From Jejuia sp043557195 (GTDB lineage Bacteria > Bacteroidota > Bacteroidia > Flavobacteriales > Flavobacteriaceae), in the NCBI GenBank assembly GCA_043557195.1, contig CP121314.1:1054001-1118000 (forward strand): 64,000 nucleotides of DNA, in the 5' to 3' direction. This document shows, one piece after another, positions 26,657 to 35,621 of this stretch (position 1 is the first letter of the stretch; every line of letters begins with the position of its first letter). The position numbers and the translations under genes are program-made. The notes under the pieces are model-generated. The model was not told the DNA's origin. It searched no databases and was given only the letters and a program-made list of their open reading frames with translations.

Positions 26657-27781
26657 TTAATCTACTGTCGACAATTTACTTTTCTTAATATTCTCAACGA
26701 ACTGATCGAACAAATATGAAGAATCGTGAGGACCTGGACTCGCTTCTGGGTGATACTGTACCGAAAATACATTTTTACCTTTCACAGCCAAACCTGCAAC
26801 GGTATCGTCATTTAGATGAACGTGCGTTACTTTTAATTCTGAATTAGCTTCTGCTTCTTCCCTGTTTACCGCAAAACCATGGTTTTGAGATGTGATTTCT
26901 CCTTTTCCTGTGATTAAGTTTTTTACTGGGTGATTTATCCCTCTATGCCCATTATGCATTTTGTAAGTTGAAACACCATTAGCAATGGCGATAACTTGAT
27001 GTCCTAAACAAATACCGAACAAAGGCAAATCTCTTTTTATTATTTCTTTAGCAACTTGTTGAGCATCAACTAATGGTTCTGGATCTCCAGGTCCGTTTGA
27101 TAAGAAATAGCCATCTGGATTGAACGCTTCTAAATCCTCAAACTTTGCATTGTACGGAAACACTTTAATATAACAATCTCTACTTGCAATGTTTCTTAAA
27201 ATATTTTTCTTAATGCCTATATCTAATGCAGCAACTTTATAAGTAGCATTCTCGTCACCGAAATAATAAGGTTCTTTGGTTGAAACTTTAGAAGCCAACT
27301 CTAAACCTTTCATGCTTGGCACATCTGCCAATTGTTTCTTTAAGCCCTCGATATTATCAACTTCGGTAGAAATTACGGCGTTCATTGCTCCGTTATCTCT
27401 AATATAACTTACTAAAGCTCTGGTGTCTACATCCGAAATTGCAAGAAGATTATTTTTATTTAAAAAATCTTCAAGTGAATTATCTGCTGCAGGACGCGAA
27501 TACTCATAGCTAAAGTTTTTTACAATTAATCCAGCAATCTTTATAGAATCTGATTCTACTTCATCTTCATTGGTCCCGTAGTTTCCAATATGTGCATTGG
27601 TAGCTACCATTAATTGCCCGTAATATGATGGATCGGTAAAAATCTCCTGATAGCCTGTCATACCTGTATTAAAACAAACCTCGCCAAAAGCGGTTCCTTG
27701 TTTTCCTCCTACTGCCTTTCCATAAAAAATTGTACCATCTGCAAGTAGAATGATGGCATTTTGCTTTTTCTGATATTTCAT
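26657..27781 (-). CDS. carA: carbamoyl-phosphate synthase small subunit
   Basis: The 374-residue protein has the N-terminal CPSase_sm_chain domain (GTAFGEVCFNTGMTGYQEIF) and a C-terminal class I glutamine amidotransferase domain with the nucleophile in FGICLGHQ and His/Glu in QYHPEASPGP. It supplies ammonia from glutamine to the large subunit for arginine and pyrimidine synthesis. The large subunit gene is not in the window. It lies between rplQ and eno, a gene order familiar from flavobacteria. Confidence 0.97.
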   Translation of the reverse strand: MKYQKKQNAIILLADGTIFYGKAVGGKQGTAFGEVCFNTGMTGYQEIFTDPSYYGQLMVATNAHIGNYGTNEDEVESDSIKIAGLIVKNFSYEYSRPAADNSLEDFLNKNNLLAISDVDTRALVSYIRDNGAMNAVISTEVDNIEGLKKQLADVPSMKGLELASKVSTKEPYYFGDENATYKVAALDIGIKKNILRNIASRDCYIKVFPYNAKFEDLEAFNPDGYFLSNGPGDPEPLVDAQQVAKEIIKRDLPLFGICLGHQVIAIANGVSTYKMHNGHRGINHPVKNLITGKGEITSQNHGFAVNREEAEANSELKVTHVHLNDDTVAGLAVKGKNVFSVQYHPEASPGPHDSSYLFDQFVENIKKSKLSTVD

Positions 27782-27802
27782 GTGTTTACGTTGTTTTCTT
27801 AT

Positions 27803-27891
27803 GCGTTAGGGATTGAGGGATTTGTTGAAGCTCCTCGACGAAGGAGAGAGCGACTCCCGAAAGCCCGACCCGACCAAAGGAGGGTAACGCC
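27803..27891 (+). repeat. dispersed structured repeat element, copy B
   Basis: It starts GCGTTAGGGATTGAGGGA, contains CCGAAAGCCCGACCCGACC and ends GGGTAACGCC. It has the same ends and core as copies A and C. It lies between the start of carA and the terminator after rplQ. Confidence 0.8.
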
Positions 27892-27910
27892 AAAAGTTTT
27901 ACAAAAATTC

Positions 27911-27946
27911 AAAAAAAAAGGATAAACTAAAAATAGTTTATCCTTT
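27911..27946 (-). terminator. rho-independent terminator of the ribosomal protein operon
   Basis: A 13-bp stem AAAGGATAAACTA/TAGTTTATCCTTT with a 4-nt loop is followed on the minus strand by a run of T. It lies 24 bases beyond the rplQ stop and marks the end of the long operon. Confidence 0.9.
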
Positions 27947-27969
27947 ATATATTAAATGCTTATTAACAT

Positions 27970-28443
27970 TTATTCTTCTTCGTTTGATGCGTTAGTATCA
28001 ATTGGTGCTACAGCTGCTGGTTTACTACCGCCTCTTCTACTTCTTCTCGTAGTTTTCTTAGCTTTTTTACCTGCGTTGTAAATTTCGTTGTAATCTACTA
28101 ACTCTATCATCGCCATATCTGCGTTATCACCTAAACGATTACCTAGTTTGATAATTCTGGTATAGCCACCTGGTCTGTCTGCTACTTTTGTAGCAACTTC
28201 TCTAAACAATTCAGTAACAGCTTCTTTTTGTCTTAACTTACTAAACACGATACGTCTGTTGTGTGTTGTATCTTCTTTAGACTTTGTTACTAAAGGCTCT
28301 ACAAATTGCTTTAAAGCTTTTGCTTTTGCAACTGTAGTGTTAATGCGCTTGTGCTCTATTAAAGAACAAGCCATGTTTGCTAACATTGCCTTTCTATGGG
28401 CTGTTTGTCTACCTAAGTGGTTGAATTTTTTTCCGTGTCTCAT
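27970..28443 (-). CDS. rplQ: 50S ribosomal protein L17
   Basis: The 157-residue protein has the L17 signature MRHGKKFNHLGR at its start and the family core to about residue 120. The Lys/Arg-rich C-terminal extension (KKAKKTTRRSRRGG) and acidic tail are typical of Bacteroidota L17. It is the last gene of the operon, following rpoA. Confidence 0.98.
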   Translation of the reverse strand: MRHGKKFNHLGRQTAHRKAMLANMACSLIEHKRINTTVAKAKALKQFVEPLVTKSKEDTTHNRRIVFSKLRQKEAVTELFREVATKVADRPGGYTRIIKLGNRLGDNADMAMIELVDYNEIYNAGKKAKKTTRRSRRGGSKPAAVAPIDTNASNEEE

Positions 28444-28517
28444 GACGTTTGTTTTAAACCTCTATCTTGCTACTACACTCTTTTATGAGGAGCAAATTAT
28501 AAAGGAGTTGATTAATT

Positions 28518-29510
28518 TTAATCTTTATCTAATTTATATTTGCTTAAGTCCATTCCGAAATTCAATCCTTTAACGTGTACAAGCTCTTCAAGCTCTGTTA
28601 AAGATTTTTTTCCGAAATTACGGAACTTCATTAAATCGTTTTTATTGAAGGATACTAAGTCTCCTAAAGTATCTACCTCTGCAGCTTTTAAACAGTTAAG
28701 CGCACGTACAGATAAATCCATATCGATAAGCTTAGTTTTAAGCAACTGTCTCATGTGAAGTGATTCTTCATCATAAGTTTCAGTTTGTGCAATTTCATCA
28801 GCCTCTAAAGTGATACGCTCATCAGAGAATAACATGAAGTGGTGAATTAAGGTTTTAGCAGCTTCAGTTAAAGCATCCTGTGGTGTTATAGAACCATCAG
28901 TAATGATTTCAAAAACTAACTTCTCATAATCCGTTTTTTGCTCTACACGGTAATTTTCGATGTTATACTTAACATTTTTAATAGGTGTGTAAATAGAATC
29001 TGTAAAGATTGTTCCCATTGGTGCAGAAGGCTTTTTGTTTTCTTCTGCTGGTACATAACCTCTACCTTTTTCTATAGTAATTTCCATATTGATGCTCACT
29101 TTAGGATCTAAATTACAGATTACTAATTCTGAATTTAATACTTGGAATCCTGAGATAAACTTTTGGAAATCTCCAGCTAATATTTGTTCTTGACCAGAAA
29201 TTGAAATTGAGATTGATTCGTTATCAATATCCTCAATTTGTCTTTTAAAACGTACTTGTTTTAAATTTAGAATCATTTCTGTTACATCCTCAACCACGCC
29301 AGCGATTGTTGAAAACTCGTGGTCTACACCCTCAATTCTCACTGAGGTAATTGCAAATCCTTCTAAAGAAGATAATAATACTCTTCTTAATGCATTTCCA
29401 ACTGTTAATCCGTAACCAGGTTCTAGAGGTCTGAATTCGAATTTACCTTCGAAATCAGTAGAATCAATCATGATTACTTTGTCGGGCTTCTGAAAATTAA
29501 ATACTGCCAT
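28518..29510 (-). CDS. rpoA: DNA-directed RNA polymerase subunit alpha
   Basis: The 330-residue protein is full length. The N-terminal assembly domain (KFEFRPLEPGYGLTVGNALR; RRVLLSSLEGFAIT) is joined by a linker to the C-terminal domain (MDLSVRALNCLKAAEVDTLG; FGKKSLTELEELV), which contacts UP elements and activators. It forms the scaffold of RNA polymerase. It lies between rpsD and rplQ as is usual. Confidence 0.98.
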   Translation of the reverse strand: MAVFNFQKPDKVIMIDSTDFEGKFEFRPLEPGYGLTVGNALRRVLLSSLEGFAITSVRIEGVDHEFSTIAGVVEDVTEMILNLKQVRFKRQIEDIDNESISISISGQEQILAGDFQKFISGFQVLNSELVICNLDPKVSINMEITIEKGRGYVPAEENKKPSAPMGTIFTDSIYTPIKNVKYNIENYRVEQKTDYEKLVFEIITDGSITPQDALTEAAKTLIHHFMLFSDERITLEADEIAQTETYDEESLHMRQLLKTKLIDMDLSVRALNCLKAAEVDTLGDLVSFNKNDLMKFRNFGKKSLTELEELVHVKGLNFGMDLSKYKLDKD

Positions 29511-29609
29511 ATTGTTGTTCTTCGTTTTAATTGTTATTTGGTTGCGCGGTTTATAAGTTTGAAGAAGTACGAATAAACCCTTTGGCCAAATACCAATGTT
29601 GTTAATTTA

Positions 29610-30216
29610 TTATTTAGAATATAATTCGACGATGAATTGCTCGTTGATATTTTCTGGAATTTGGATTCTAGCAGGAACAGAAACATAAGTACCAGACTTA
29701 GTATCGTTATTCCAAGTAATCCATTCGTAAACGTGACTTGAGTTTGATAATGATCTATCTATAGCTTCAAGTGATTTTGATTTCTCTCTTACAGCAACAA
29801 CATCTCCTGCTTTTAATTGGTAAGAAGGAATATTAACGATTTCACCATTAACAGTAATGTGTCTGTGAGAAACTAATTGACGAGCTCCACTTCTAGAAGG
29901 AGAAATTCCCATTCTGAAAACTACGTTATCTAACCTAGATTCACAAAGTTGTAAAAGCACTTCACCAGTAATACCCTGTGCAGCTCTTGCCTTTTTAAAT
30001 AATCCTCTAAATTGACGCTCTAAAATACCGTAAGTGTATTTAGCTTTTTGCTTTTCCATTAACTGGATTGCGTATTCAGATTTTTTACCACGTCTTCTGT
30101 TGTTTCCGTGTTGCCCTGGAGGGTAATTTCTTTTCTCAAAAGATTTATCATCTCCGAAAATCGCTTCACCTAATTTACGGGCGATCTTTAGTTTTAGGAC
30201 CAGTATATCTTGCCAT
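29610..30216 (-). pseudogene. rpsD: 30S ribosomal protein S4, +1 frameshift near the 5' end
   Basis: The gene should start at the ATG at 30216 (MARYTGPKTK). After codon 10 one extra base (C at 30186 on the + strand, G in the mRNA) breaks the frame and gives a stop at once. Without that base the text continues IARKLGEAIFGDDKSFEKRN and joins the intact 149-residue frame that begins internally at 30059 (MEKQKAKYTYGILERQF). The rest, including the S4 RNA-binding domain, is normal. S4 nucleates 30S assembly and is essential, so a sequencing error is the simplest explanation. The total span is one base more than a 201-codon gene. Confidence 0.88.
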
Positions 30217-30334
30217 TTTTAATTGTTTTTGAGAGTAGTTATGAATTAAGGTCTTAATCTTATCCTTCGATAACCGTTAACCTCTCGTTGATACTTGTTA
30301 TTAATTAATTTTTTCGGTTTGCAAATTTATGCAA

Positions 30335-30373
30335 AAAATTAATACCATCTGACAATCAGATGATATTAATTTT
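30335..30373 (-). terminator. long hairpin with T-run between rpsK and rpsD
   Basis: CATCTGA/TCAGATG with a 3-nt loop (CAA) is extended outwards by ten A/T pairs after one mismatch, about 17 pairs in all. On the minus strand it ends in TTTTTT. It sits in an unusually long 185-bp gap inside the operon. It could be a partial terminator, an attenuator or an RNA processing site. Confidence 0.65.
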
Positions 30374-30401
30374 CTTATTTAAAACACGCTATAAAACGTG
30401 A

Positions 30402-30785
30402 TTAAACTCTTCTACGTTTTGGTGGACGACATCCGTTATGTGGTAGTGGAGTTACATCAATGATTTCTGTTACTTCAATACCTGCATTGTGGATAGAACG
30501 AATAGCAGATTCTCTACCATTACCAGGACCTTTTACGTACACTTTTACTTTTTTCAATCCAGCTTCTAATGCTACACCAGCAGCATCTTCAGCAGCTAAT
30601 TGAGCAGCATAAGGTGTATTTTTCTTAGATCCTCTAAATCCCATTTTACCAGCTGAAGACCATGATATTACATCACCCTTCTTGTTAGTTAATGAAATGA
30701 TAATGTTATTGAATGAAGCAGTTACGTGCGCTTCTCCAACAGCATCTACTATTACTTTACGTTTTTTAGTACTTGACTTTGCCAT
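30402..30785 (-). CDS. rpsK: 30S ribosomal protein S11
   Basis: The 127-residue protein is full length for S11 (HVTASFNNIIISLTNKKGDV; KVYVKGPGNGRESAIRSIHN; PLPHNGCRPPKRRRV at the C-terminus). It is part of the platform of the 30S subunit. About 100 bp separate it from rpsM upstream and 185 bp from rpsD downstream. Confidence 0.98.
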   Translation of the reverse strand: MAKSSTKKRKVIVDAVGEAHVTASFNNIIISLTNKKGDVISWSSAGKMGFRGSKKNTPYAAQLAAEDAAGVALEAGLKKVKVYVKGPGNGRESAIRSIHNAGIEVTEIIDVTPLPHNGCRPPKRRRV

Positions 30786-30888
30786 ATTCTTTTGTTCTAG
30801 TTGTTAGCTTTAGTTGTTAGAATCCTAAACCTTTCGATTTCGAACAGATTCATCTAACGTCTAAACACTAATGACTAATGTCTAATTA

Positions 30889-31263
30889 TTATTTAGTTGC
30901 CTTCTTCTTGTTAGCAACTGTTTTCCTCTTACCTTTTCTTGTCCTAGAGTTGTTTTTGGTACGCTGACCTCTTAAAGGCAGACCAGATCTATGGCGAATA
31001 CCTCTATAACAACCTATATCCATCAAACGCTTAATGTTCAATTGGTTTTCAGAACGTAACTCACCTTCTATAGTATAAGCTCCAACAGCCTCACGGATTG
31101 CTCCGATTTCATCATCTGTCCAATCTTGTACTTTAGTGCTTTCGTCTACTTTAGCAGTTGCTAAAATTTCTTGTGCTCTACTTTTACCTATTCCGTAGAT
31201 ATAAGTTAAAGAGATAACTCCTCTTTTCTGTTTTGGTATGTCTACACCTGCAATTCTTGCCAT
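30889..31263 (-). CDS. rpsM: 30S ribosomal protein S13
   Basis: The 124-residue protein begins MARIAGVDIPKQKRGVISLT and carries the S13 signature RHRSGLPLRGQRTKNNSRTR before a basic tail. It sits in the head of the 30S subunit and contacts the P-site tRNA. It starts two bases after the rpmJ stop. Confidence 0.98.
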   Translation of the reverse strand: MARIAGVDIPKQKRGVISLTYIYGIGKSRAQEILATAKVDESTKVQDWTDDEIGAIREAVGAYTIEGELRSENQLNIKRLMDIGCYRGIRHRSGLPLRGQRTKNNSRTRKGKRKTVANKKKATK

Positions 31264-31265
31264 AA

Positions 31266-31382
31266 TTACCCTTGTCTTTGTTTAAATCTAGGATTCTTTT
31301 TATTAATTACGTACAATCTGCCTTTTCTACGCACAATCTTGCACTCGGCACTTCTTTTCTTTATTGATGCTCTAACTTTCAT
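31266..31382 (-). CDS. rpmJ: 50S ribosomal protein L36
   Basis: This 38-codon gene on the minus strand reads MKVRASIKKRSAECKIVRRK and ends NKKNPRFKQRQG. It carries the Bacteroidota-type L36 sequence with a single Cys in the AECKIV segment (zinc-ligand set incomplete). It lies in the expected place between infA and rpsM. Confidence 0.95.
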   Translation of the reverse strand: MKVRASIKKRSAECKIVRRKGRLYVINKKNPRFKQRQG

Positions 31383-31436
31383 CTTGTCGTTTTTATTATC
31401 TACTAATGGAAGATGTGATCTTTCGATTTGATCTTG

Positions 31437-31652
31437 TTAGTATCTATAAGTTATACGAGCCTTAGTTAAATCGTAAGGACTCATTTCTAATTTTACTTTG
31501 TCTCCTGGTAACAATTTGATATAGTGCATACGCATCTTACCAGAAATATGTGCTGTCACAATGTGACCGTTTTCTAATTCTACACGAAACATTGCATTTG
31601 ATAATGCTTCTATAATTGTTCCGTCTTGTTCTATTGCTGCTTGTTTTGCCAT
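31437..31652 (-). CDS. infA: translation initiation factor IF-1
   Basis: The 71-residue OB-fold protein (AIEQDGTIIEALSNAMFRVE; GHIVTAHISGKMRMHYIKLL; PYDLTKARITYRY) is full length. It binds the 30S A site during initiation. It lies 12 bp after secY. Confidence 0.98.
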   Translation of the reverse strand: MAKQAAIEQDGTIIEALSNAMFRVELENGHIVTAHISGKMRMHYIKLLPGDKVKLEMSPYDLTKARITYRY

Positions 31653-31664
31653 AATAACTATATA

Positions 31665-33017
31665 TTAAGCTACTGCTTTTCTATTTTTACCTGTTTTCAT
31701 CAAGCCATCATAGTGTCTATTCAACAAATACGAATTGATTTGCTGCATAGTGTCAATTGCAACACCAACCATAATTAATAATGATGTTCCTCCAAAGAAT
31801 AACGCCCAACCTTGTGTTACGTTCATTAGTTTTACAATAAACGCTGGAAATATTGCGATTAGAGCTAAAAATATTGAACCTGGTAAGGTTATTTGAGACA
31901 TTATTTTATCCAAATACTCAGACGTTTCAGAACCTGGACGAATGCCAGGAATAAAACCACCACTACGCTTTAAATCATCTGCCATTTTGTTGGTAGGCAC
32001 TGTAATTGCAGTATAGAAATATGTAAATACAATAATCAATAAAGCAAAAATTACATTGTACCAAAACCCGAAAATGTCAGAAAAGTTAGTTTGCATCCAT
32101 AATCCTGCAGCAGTATCTTTTAAGAAAGAAGACCCTCCAATTAATCCAGGAACAAACATAATTGCCTGAGCAAAAATGATAGGCATTACACCTGATGCAT
32201 TCAACTTTAAAGGTATATACTGTCTAGATCCTCCAGCTGCAGCTCTTTCGTATCCACCAGAAGCAGTACGTCTTGCATATTGTACAGCTATTTTTCTAAC
32301 TGCCATTACTAACATTACTGAAGCTAATATGATAACAAACCAAACTACAAGTTCAATTAAAATCATAATTAAACCACCGTTAGATTCTGTTACTCTGGCA
32401 GCATATTCTTGAACGAAAGACTGTGGTAAAGTAGCAATAATCCCAACCATAATTAATAGTGAAATACCATTGCCAATACCTTTATCAGTAATCTTTTCTC
32501 CTAACCACATGGCAAAAATACATCCTGTTACTAATATTACTACAGAAGAGAAATAAAACAATCCGCCTGTTCCTAATAAGAATGCAGATTGAGGAATTCC
32601 TAATGCTGGTAAACTTGCTAAATATCCTGGCGCTTGTACCAAACAAATAGCAATGGTTAACCAACGTGTTATCTGTGTAATCTTCTTTTGACCACTAGCA
32701 CCTTCCTTTTGAAGTTTTTGTAAATAAGGAATAGCAATACCCATTAACTGTACAACAATAGAAGCCGAAATGTAAGGCATAATACCAAGTGCAAAAACCG
32801 AAGCATTAGCAAAGGCTCCACCAGTAAAGGCATTAAGTAAACCTAATAAACCTCCATCAGTCTTATCTGCTAAACCACCTAATTGTGCAGCATCAATACC
32901 AGGTAATACTACTTGGGCACCAAATCGATAAACTAATAACAGACTCAACGTTACGATGATTCTGTTTCTCAGTTCTTCAATCTTCCAAACATTTTTTATT
33001 GATTCTATAAATTTCAT
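31665..33017 (-). CDS. secY: protein translocase subunit SecY
   Basis: The 450-residue inner-membrane protein has ten hydrophobic segments. Its N-terminus (RNRIIVTLSLLLVYRFGAQV), plug region and C-terminal loops (GFIPGIRPGSETSEYLDKIM) are family typical. It forms the channel for Sec-dependent export. It is located between rplO and infA. Confidence 0.98.
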   Translation of the reverse strand: MKFIESIKNVWKIEELRNRIIVTLSLLLVYRFGAQVVLPGIDAAQLGGLADKTDGGLLGLLNAFTGGAFANASVFALGIMPYISASIVVQLMGIAIPYLQKLQKEGASGQKKITQITRWLTIAICLVQAPGYLASLPALGIPQSAFLLGTGGLFYFSSVVILVTGCIFAMWLGEKITDKGIGNGISLLIMVGIIATLPQSFVQEYAARVTESNGGLIMILIELVVWFVIILASVMLVMAVRKIAVQYARRTASGGYERAAAGGSRQYIPLKLNASGVMPIIFAQAIMFVPGLIGGSSFLKDTAAGLWMQTNFSDIFGFWYNVIFALLIIVFTYFYTAITVPTNKMADDLKRSGGFIPGIRPGSETSEYLDKIMSQITLPGSIFLALIAIFPAFIVKLMNVTQGWALFFGGTSLLIMVGVAIDTMQQINSYLLNRHYDGLMKTGKNRKAVA

Positions 33018-33031
33018 ACGTTAATGTAATC

Positions 33032-33484
33032 TTATAAAGTTATCGCTTCTCCTCCTGCAGCTTCAATTGCAGCTTTTGCTGAAGCAGAAAACTTGTGAGC
33101 AGATACTTTTAATTTTGCTTTTAACTCTCCTCTACCTAATACTTTAACTAGATCATTTTTTCCAGCTAATCTATTAGAAAATAAAGTTTCAAAATCTACT
33201 GTATCTTTTACTTTCTTATCATCTACTAACGCTTGCAATGTATCTAAATTGATTGCTTGATACTCTACACGGTTAATATTTGTAAAACCAAACTTAGGCA
33301 CACGTCTTTGTAAAGGCATTTGTCCACCTTCAAATCCTAATTTCTTAGAATAACCAGAACGCGACTTTGCTCCTTTGTGACCACGTGTAGCAGTACCACC
33401 TTTACCAGAACCTTGTCCTCTACCTACGCGTTTCCCTTGGTTTTTATTTGAACCCTCTGCAGGTTTTAAATTACTTAAATCCAT
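33032..33484 (-). CDS. rplO: 50S ribosomal protein L15
   Basis: The 150-residue protein begins MDLSNLKPAEGSNK and has the glycine-rich basic N-terminal half (KRVGRGQGSGKGGTATRGHK) and C-terminal LKVSAHKFSASAKAAIEAAG of L15. It lies 12 bp after rpmD. Confidence 0.98.
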   Translation of the reverse strand: MDLSNLKPAEGSNKNQGKRVGRGQGSGKGGTATRGHKGAKSRSGYSKKLGFEGGQMPLQRRVPKFGFTNINRVEYQAINLDTLQALVDDKKVKDTVDFETLFSNRLAGKNDLVKVLGRGELKAKLKVSAHKFSASAKAAIEAAGGEAITL

Positions 33485-33496
33485 TTCAGTTTTTTA

Positions 33497-33679
33497 TTAT
33501 TTTGTTTCTTCAACAGAAACTAAATGTGAAACTTTAGCCACCATACCAAGAATATTTGGTGTAGCCTCGTGCTCTTTTACTTGTCCAATCCTTTTAAGAC
33601 CTAAAGCTTCTAAAGTTCTTTTTTGTCTTTGCGTACGATTGATAGCGCTTTTAACCTTTGTTACTTTAATTTTTCCCAT
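33497..33679 (-). CDS. rpmD: 50S ribosomal protein L30
   Basis: The 60-residue protein (KITQ-like start KVTKVKSAINRTQRQKRTLE; HEATPNILGMVAKVSHLVSV) is full length for bacterial L30. It lies in spc-operon position between rpsE and rplO. Confidence 0.97.
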   Translation of the reverse strand: MGKIKVTKVKSAINRTQRQKRTLEALGLKRIGQVKEHEATPNILGMVAKVSHLVSVEETK

Positions 33680-33691
33680 CGTTGATAGTTA

Positions 33692-34216
33692 TTAAGCGTT
33701 AAAAACTTTTTCAAGTGAAATTCCTCTATCTCTTGCAATAGCGTTTGCATCTCTTAATTGTAATAAAGCGTCAAACGTTGCTTTTACCACATTATGAGGA
33801 TTAGACGATCCTTGAGATTTTGATAACACATCGTGTACACCAACTGCTTCAAGAACGGTTCTAACAGCACCACCAGCAATTACACCTGTACCAGGAGCAG
33901 CAGGAATAATGTTAACTCTAGCTCCACCATATTTACCTTTTTGTTCGTGAGGTAGCGTTCCTTTTCTGATAGGAATACGTACAAGGTTTTTCTTAGCATC
34001 TTCAACAGCTTTTGCAATTGCACTAGCTACATCTTTAGATTTTCCTAAGCCTTGTCCAACTACTCCGTTTTCATCACCAACAACAACGATTGCTGAAAAA
34101 CCGAATGCTCTACCACCTTTTGTTACTTTAGTAACTCTTTGCACACCAACTAAACGATCTTTAAGATCTAATCCACCTGGTTTTACTAATTCTGCGCTTT
34201 TATAGTTTTGATACAT
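33692..34216 (-). CDS. rpsE: 30S ribosomal protein S5
   Basis: The 174-residue protein has the S5 N-terminal dsRNA-binding signature (VTKGGRAFGFSAIVVVGDEN) and C-terminal domain (PAAPGTGVIAGGAVRTVLEA). It functions in decoding fidelity. It lies seven bases after rplR. Confidence 0.98.
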   Translation of the reverse strand: MYQNYKSAELVKPGGLDLKDRLVGVQRVTKVTKGGRAFGFSAIVVVGDENGVVGQGLGKSKDVASAIAKAVEDAKKNLVRIPIRKGTLPHEQKGKYGGARVNIIPAAPGTGVIAGGAVRTVLEAVGVHDVLSKSQGSSNPHNVVKATFDALLQLRDANAIARDRGISLEKVFNA

Positions 34217-34223
34217 AATATTA

Positions 34224-34580
34224 TTAGAATTTTAATCCTGCTTCCCTAGCGCCATCGGCTAATGATTTTACTCTTCCATGGTATAAATTACCACCTCTAT
34301 CAAAAGAAATAGTTTCAATACCAGCTTTTAAAGCCTTTTCTGCAACTGCTTTTCCTACCAAAGCAGCAACTTCACTTTTATTGCCTTTAGCTTTCGCTAT
34401 ATCTTTATCTCTAGAAGACGCAGCGCTTAGGGTTTTTCCTGAAACGTCATCAACTATTTGAGCATAGATCTCTTTATTACTTCTATAAACAGCCAATCTT
34501 GGTTTTGCTTCTGTACCAGAAACTACCTTGCGGATTCTGCTTTTTATTCTTAATCTTCTTTGATTCTTTGTTAATGCCAT
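34224..34580 (-). CDS. rplR: 50S ribosomal protein L18
   Basis: The 118-residue protein (RRLRIKSRIRKVVSGTEAKP; RPRLAVYRSNKEIYAQ-like core; SFDRGGNLYHGRVKSLADGA) is full length. It binds 5S rRNA. It lies 10 bp after rplF. Confidence 0.98.
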   Translation of the reverse strand: MALTKNQRRLRIKSRIRKVVSGTEAKPRLAVYRSNKEIYAQIVDDVSGKTLSAASSRDKDIAKAKGNKSEVAALVGKAVAEKALKAGIETISFDRGGNLYHGRVKSLADGAREAGLKF

Positions 34581-34590
34581 AACTCAATTA

Positions 34591-35133
34591 TTAAGCCGAT
34601 TTACCAGCTTTTCTTCTTAATTGTTCACCAACGAACTTAATTCCTTTTCCTTTGTAAGGCTCTGGCTTACGGAAACCACGAATTTTAGCTGCTACTTGAC
34701 CAACTAATTGTTTGTCGTGAGATGTTAGTTTAATGATTGGATTTTTACCTTTTTCAGAAACTGTTTCGATTTTCACTTCTGGTGCAATACTCATAACAAT
34801 GTTATGAGAAAAACCTAAAGCTAAGTCTAACTTCTGTCCTTGGTTTGATGCTCTATATCCTACACCTACAAGCTCTAACTCTTTAGTCCATCCTTTAGAT
34901 ACACCTTCAATCATGTTGTGCATTAAAGATCTATACAAACCATGTTTTGCTTTTTGATCTTTAGTATCAGAAGCTCTTGTTACCCAAACACTACCATCTT
35001 CAACTTTAATCTCGATGGAATCGTAATTTTGAGTTAGTTCTCCTAATTTTCCTTTTACGGTTACCACTCCTTCTTTAACGTCAACTGTTACGCCTTCAGG
35101 AATTGCTACTGGGTTATTTCCTATTCTACTCAT
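34591..35133 (-). CDS. rplF: 50S ribosomal protein L6
   Basis: The 180-residue protein begins MSRIGNNPVAIPEGVTVDVK, has the duplicated L6 fold and ends with EPYKGKGIKFVGEQLRRKAG. It is near the factor-binding site of the 50S subunit. It lies 15 bp after rpsH. Confidence 0.98.
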   Translation of the reverse strand: MSRIGNNPVAIPEGVTVDVKEGVVTVKGKLGELTQNYDSIEIKVEDGSVWVTRASDTKDQKAKHGLYRSLMHNMIEGVSKGWTKELELVGVGYRASNQGQKLDLALGFSHNIVMSIAPEVKIETVSEKGKNPIIKLTSHDKQLVGQVAAKIRGFRKPEPYKGKGIKFVGEQLRRKAGKSA

Positions 35134-35148
35134 CTCTTTCTCCCTTTT

Positions 35149-35547
35149 TTAGTAAACGTAACATAATAATTCACCACCTACGTTGTCTCTTTGTGCTTGC
35201 TTACCTGTCATTACACCATGAGATGTAGAAACGATGGCGATACCAAGACCATTAAGTACTCTAGGTAATTCTTTAGCTCCAGCATACTTACGTAAACCTG
35301 GTGTACTAATACGTTGAATTTTCTTGATTACAGGCTCTTTAGTTTCTTTGTTGTACTTAAGTGCTATTTTGATAGTACCTTGCACAGTTGAATCGTCGAA
35401 CTTGTAACTTAAAATATATCCTTGCTCGAATAATATTTTAGTGATGTCTTTCTTTAAGTTAGATGCAGGAATCTCTACCACTCTGTGGTTAGCTCTAATT
35501 GCATTTCTAACTCTCGTAAGATAATCCGCTATTGGATCTGAATACAT
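35149..35547 (-). CDS. rpsH: 30S ribosomal protein S8
   Basis: The 132-residue protein begins MYSDPIADYLTRVRNAIRAN and ends in the conserved GIAIVSTSHGVMTGKQAQRD...GGELLCYVY. It binds 16S rRNA helix 21 and in many bacteria represses the spc operon. Confidence 0.98.
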   Translation of the reverse strand: MYSDPIADYLTRVRNAIRANHRVVEIPASNLKKDITKILFEQGYILSYKFDDSTVQGTIKIALKYNKETKEPVIKKIQRISTPGLRKYAGAKELPRVLNGLGIAIVSTSHGVMTGKQAQRDNVGGELLCYVY

Positions 35548-35621
35548 ATTTATTAATTTGCGGTAATGGTTTTCAATACTGTCCTTCAGCTTGAACCTTC
35601 TACCAGTTTATAATTCGTTTT

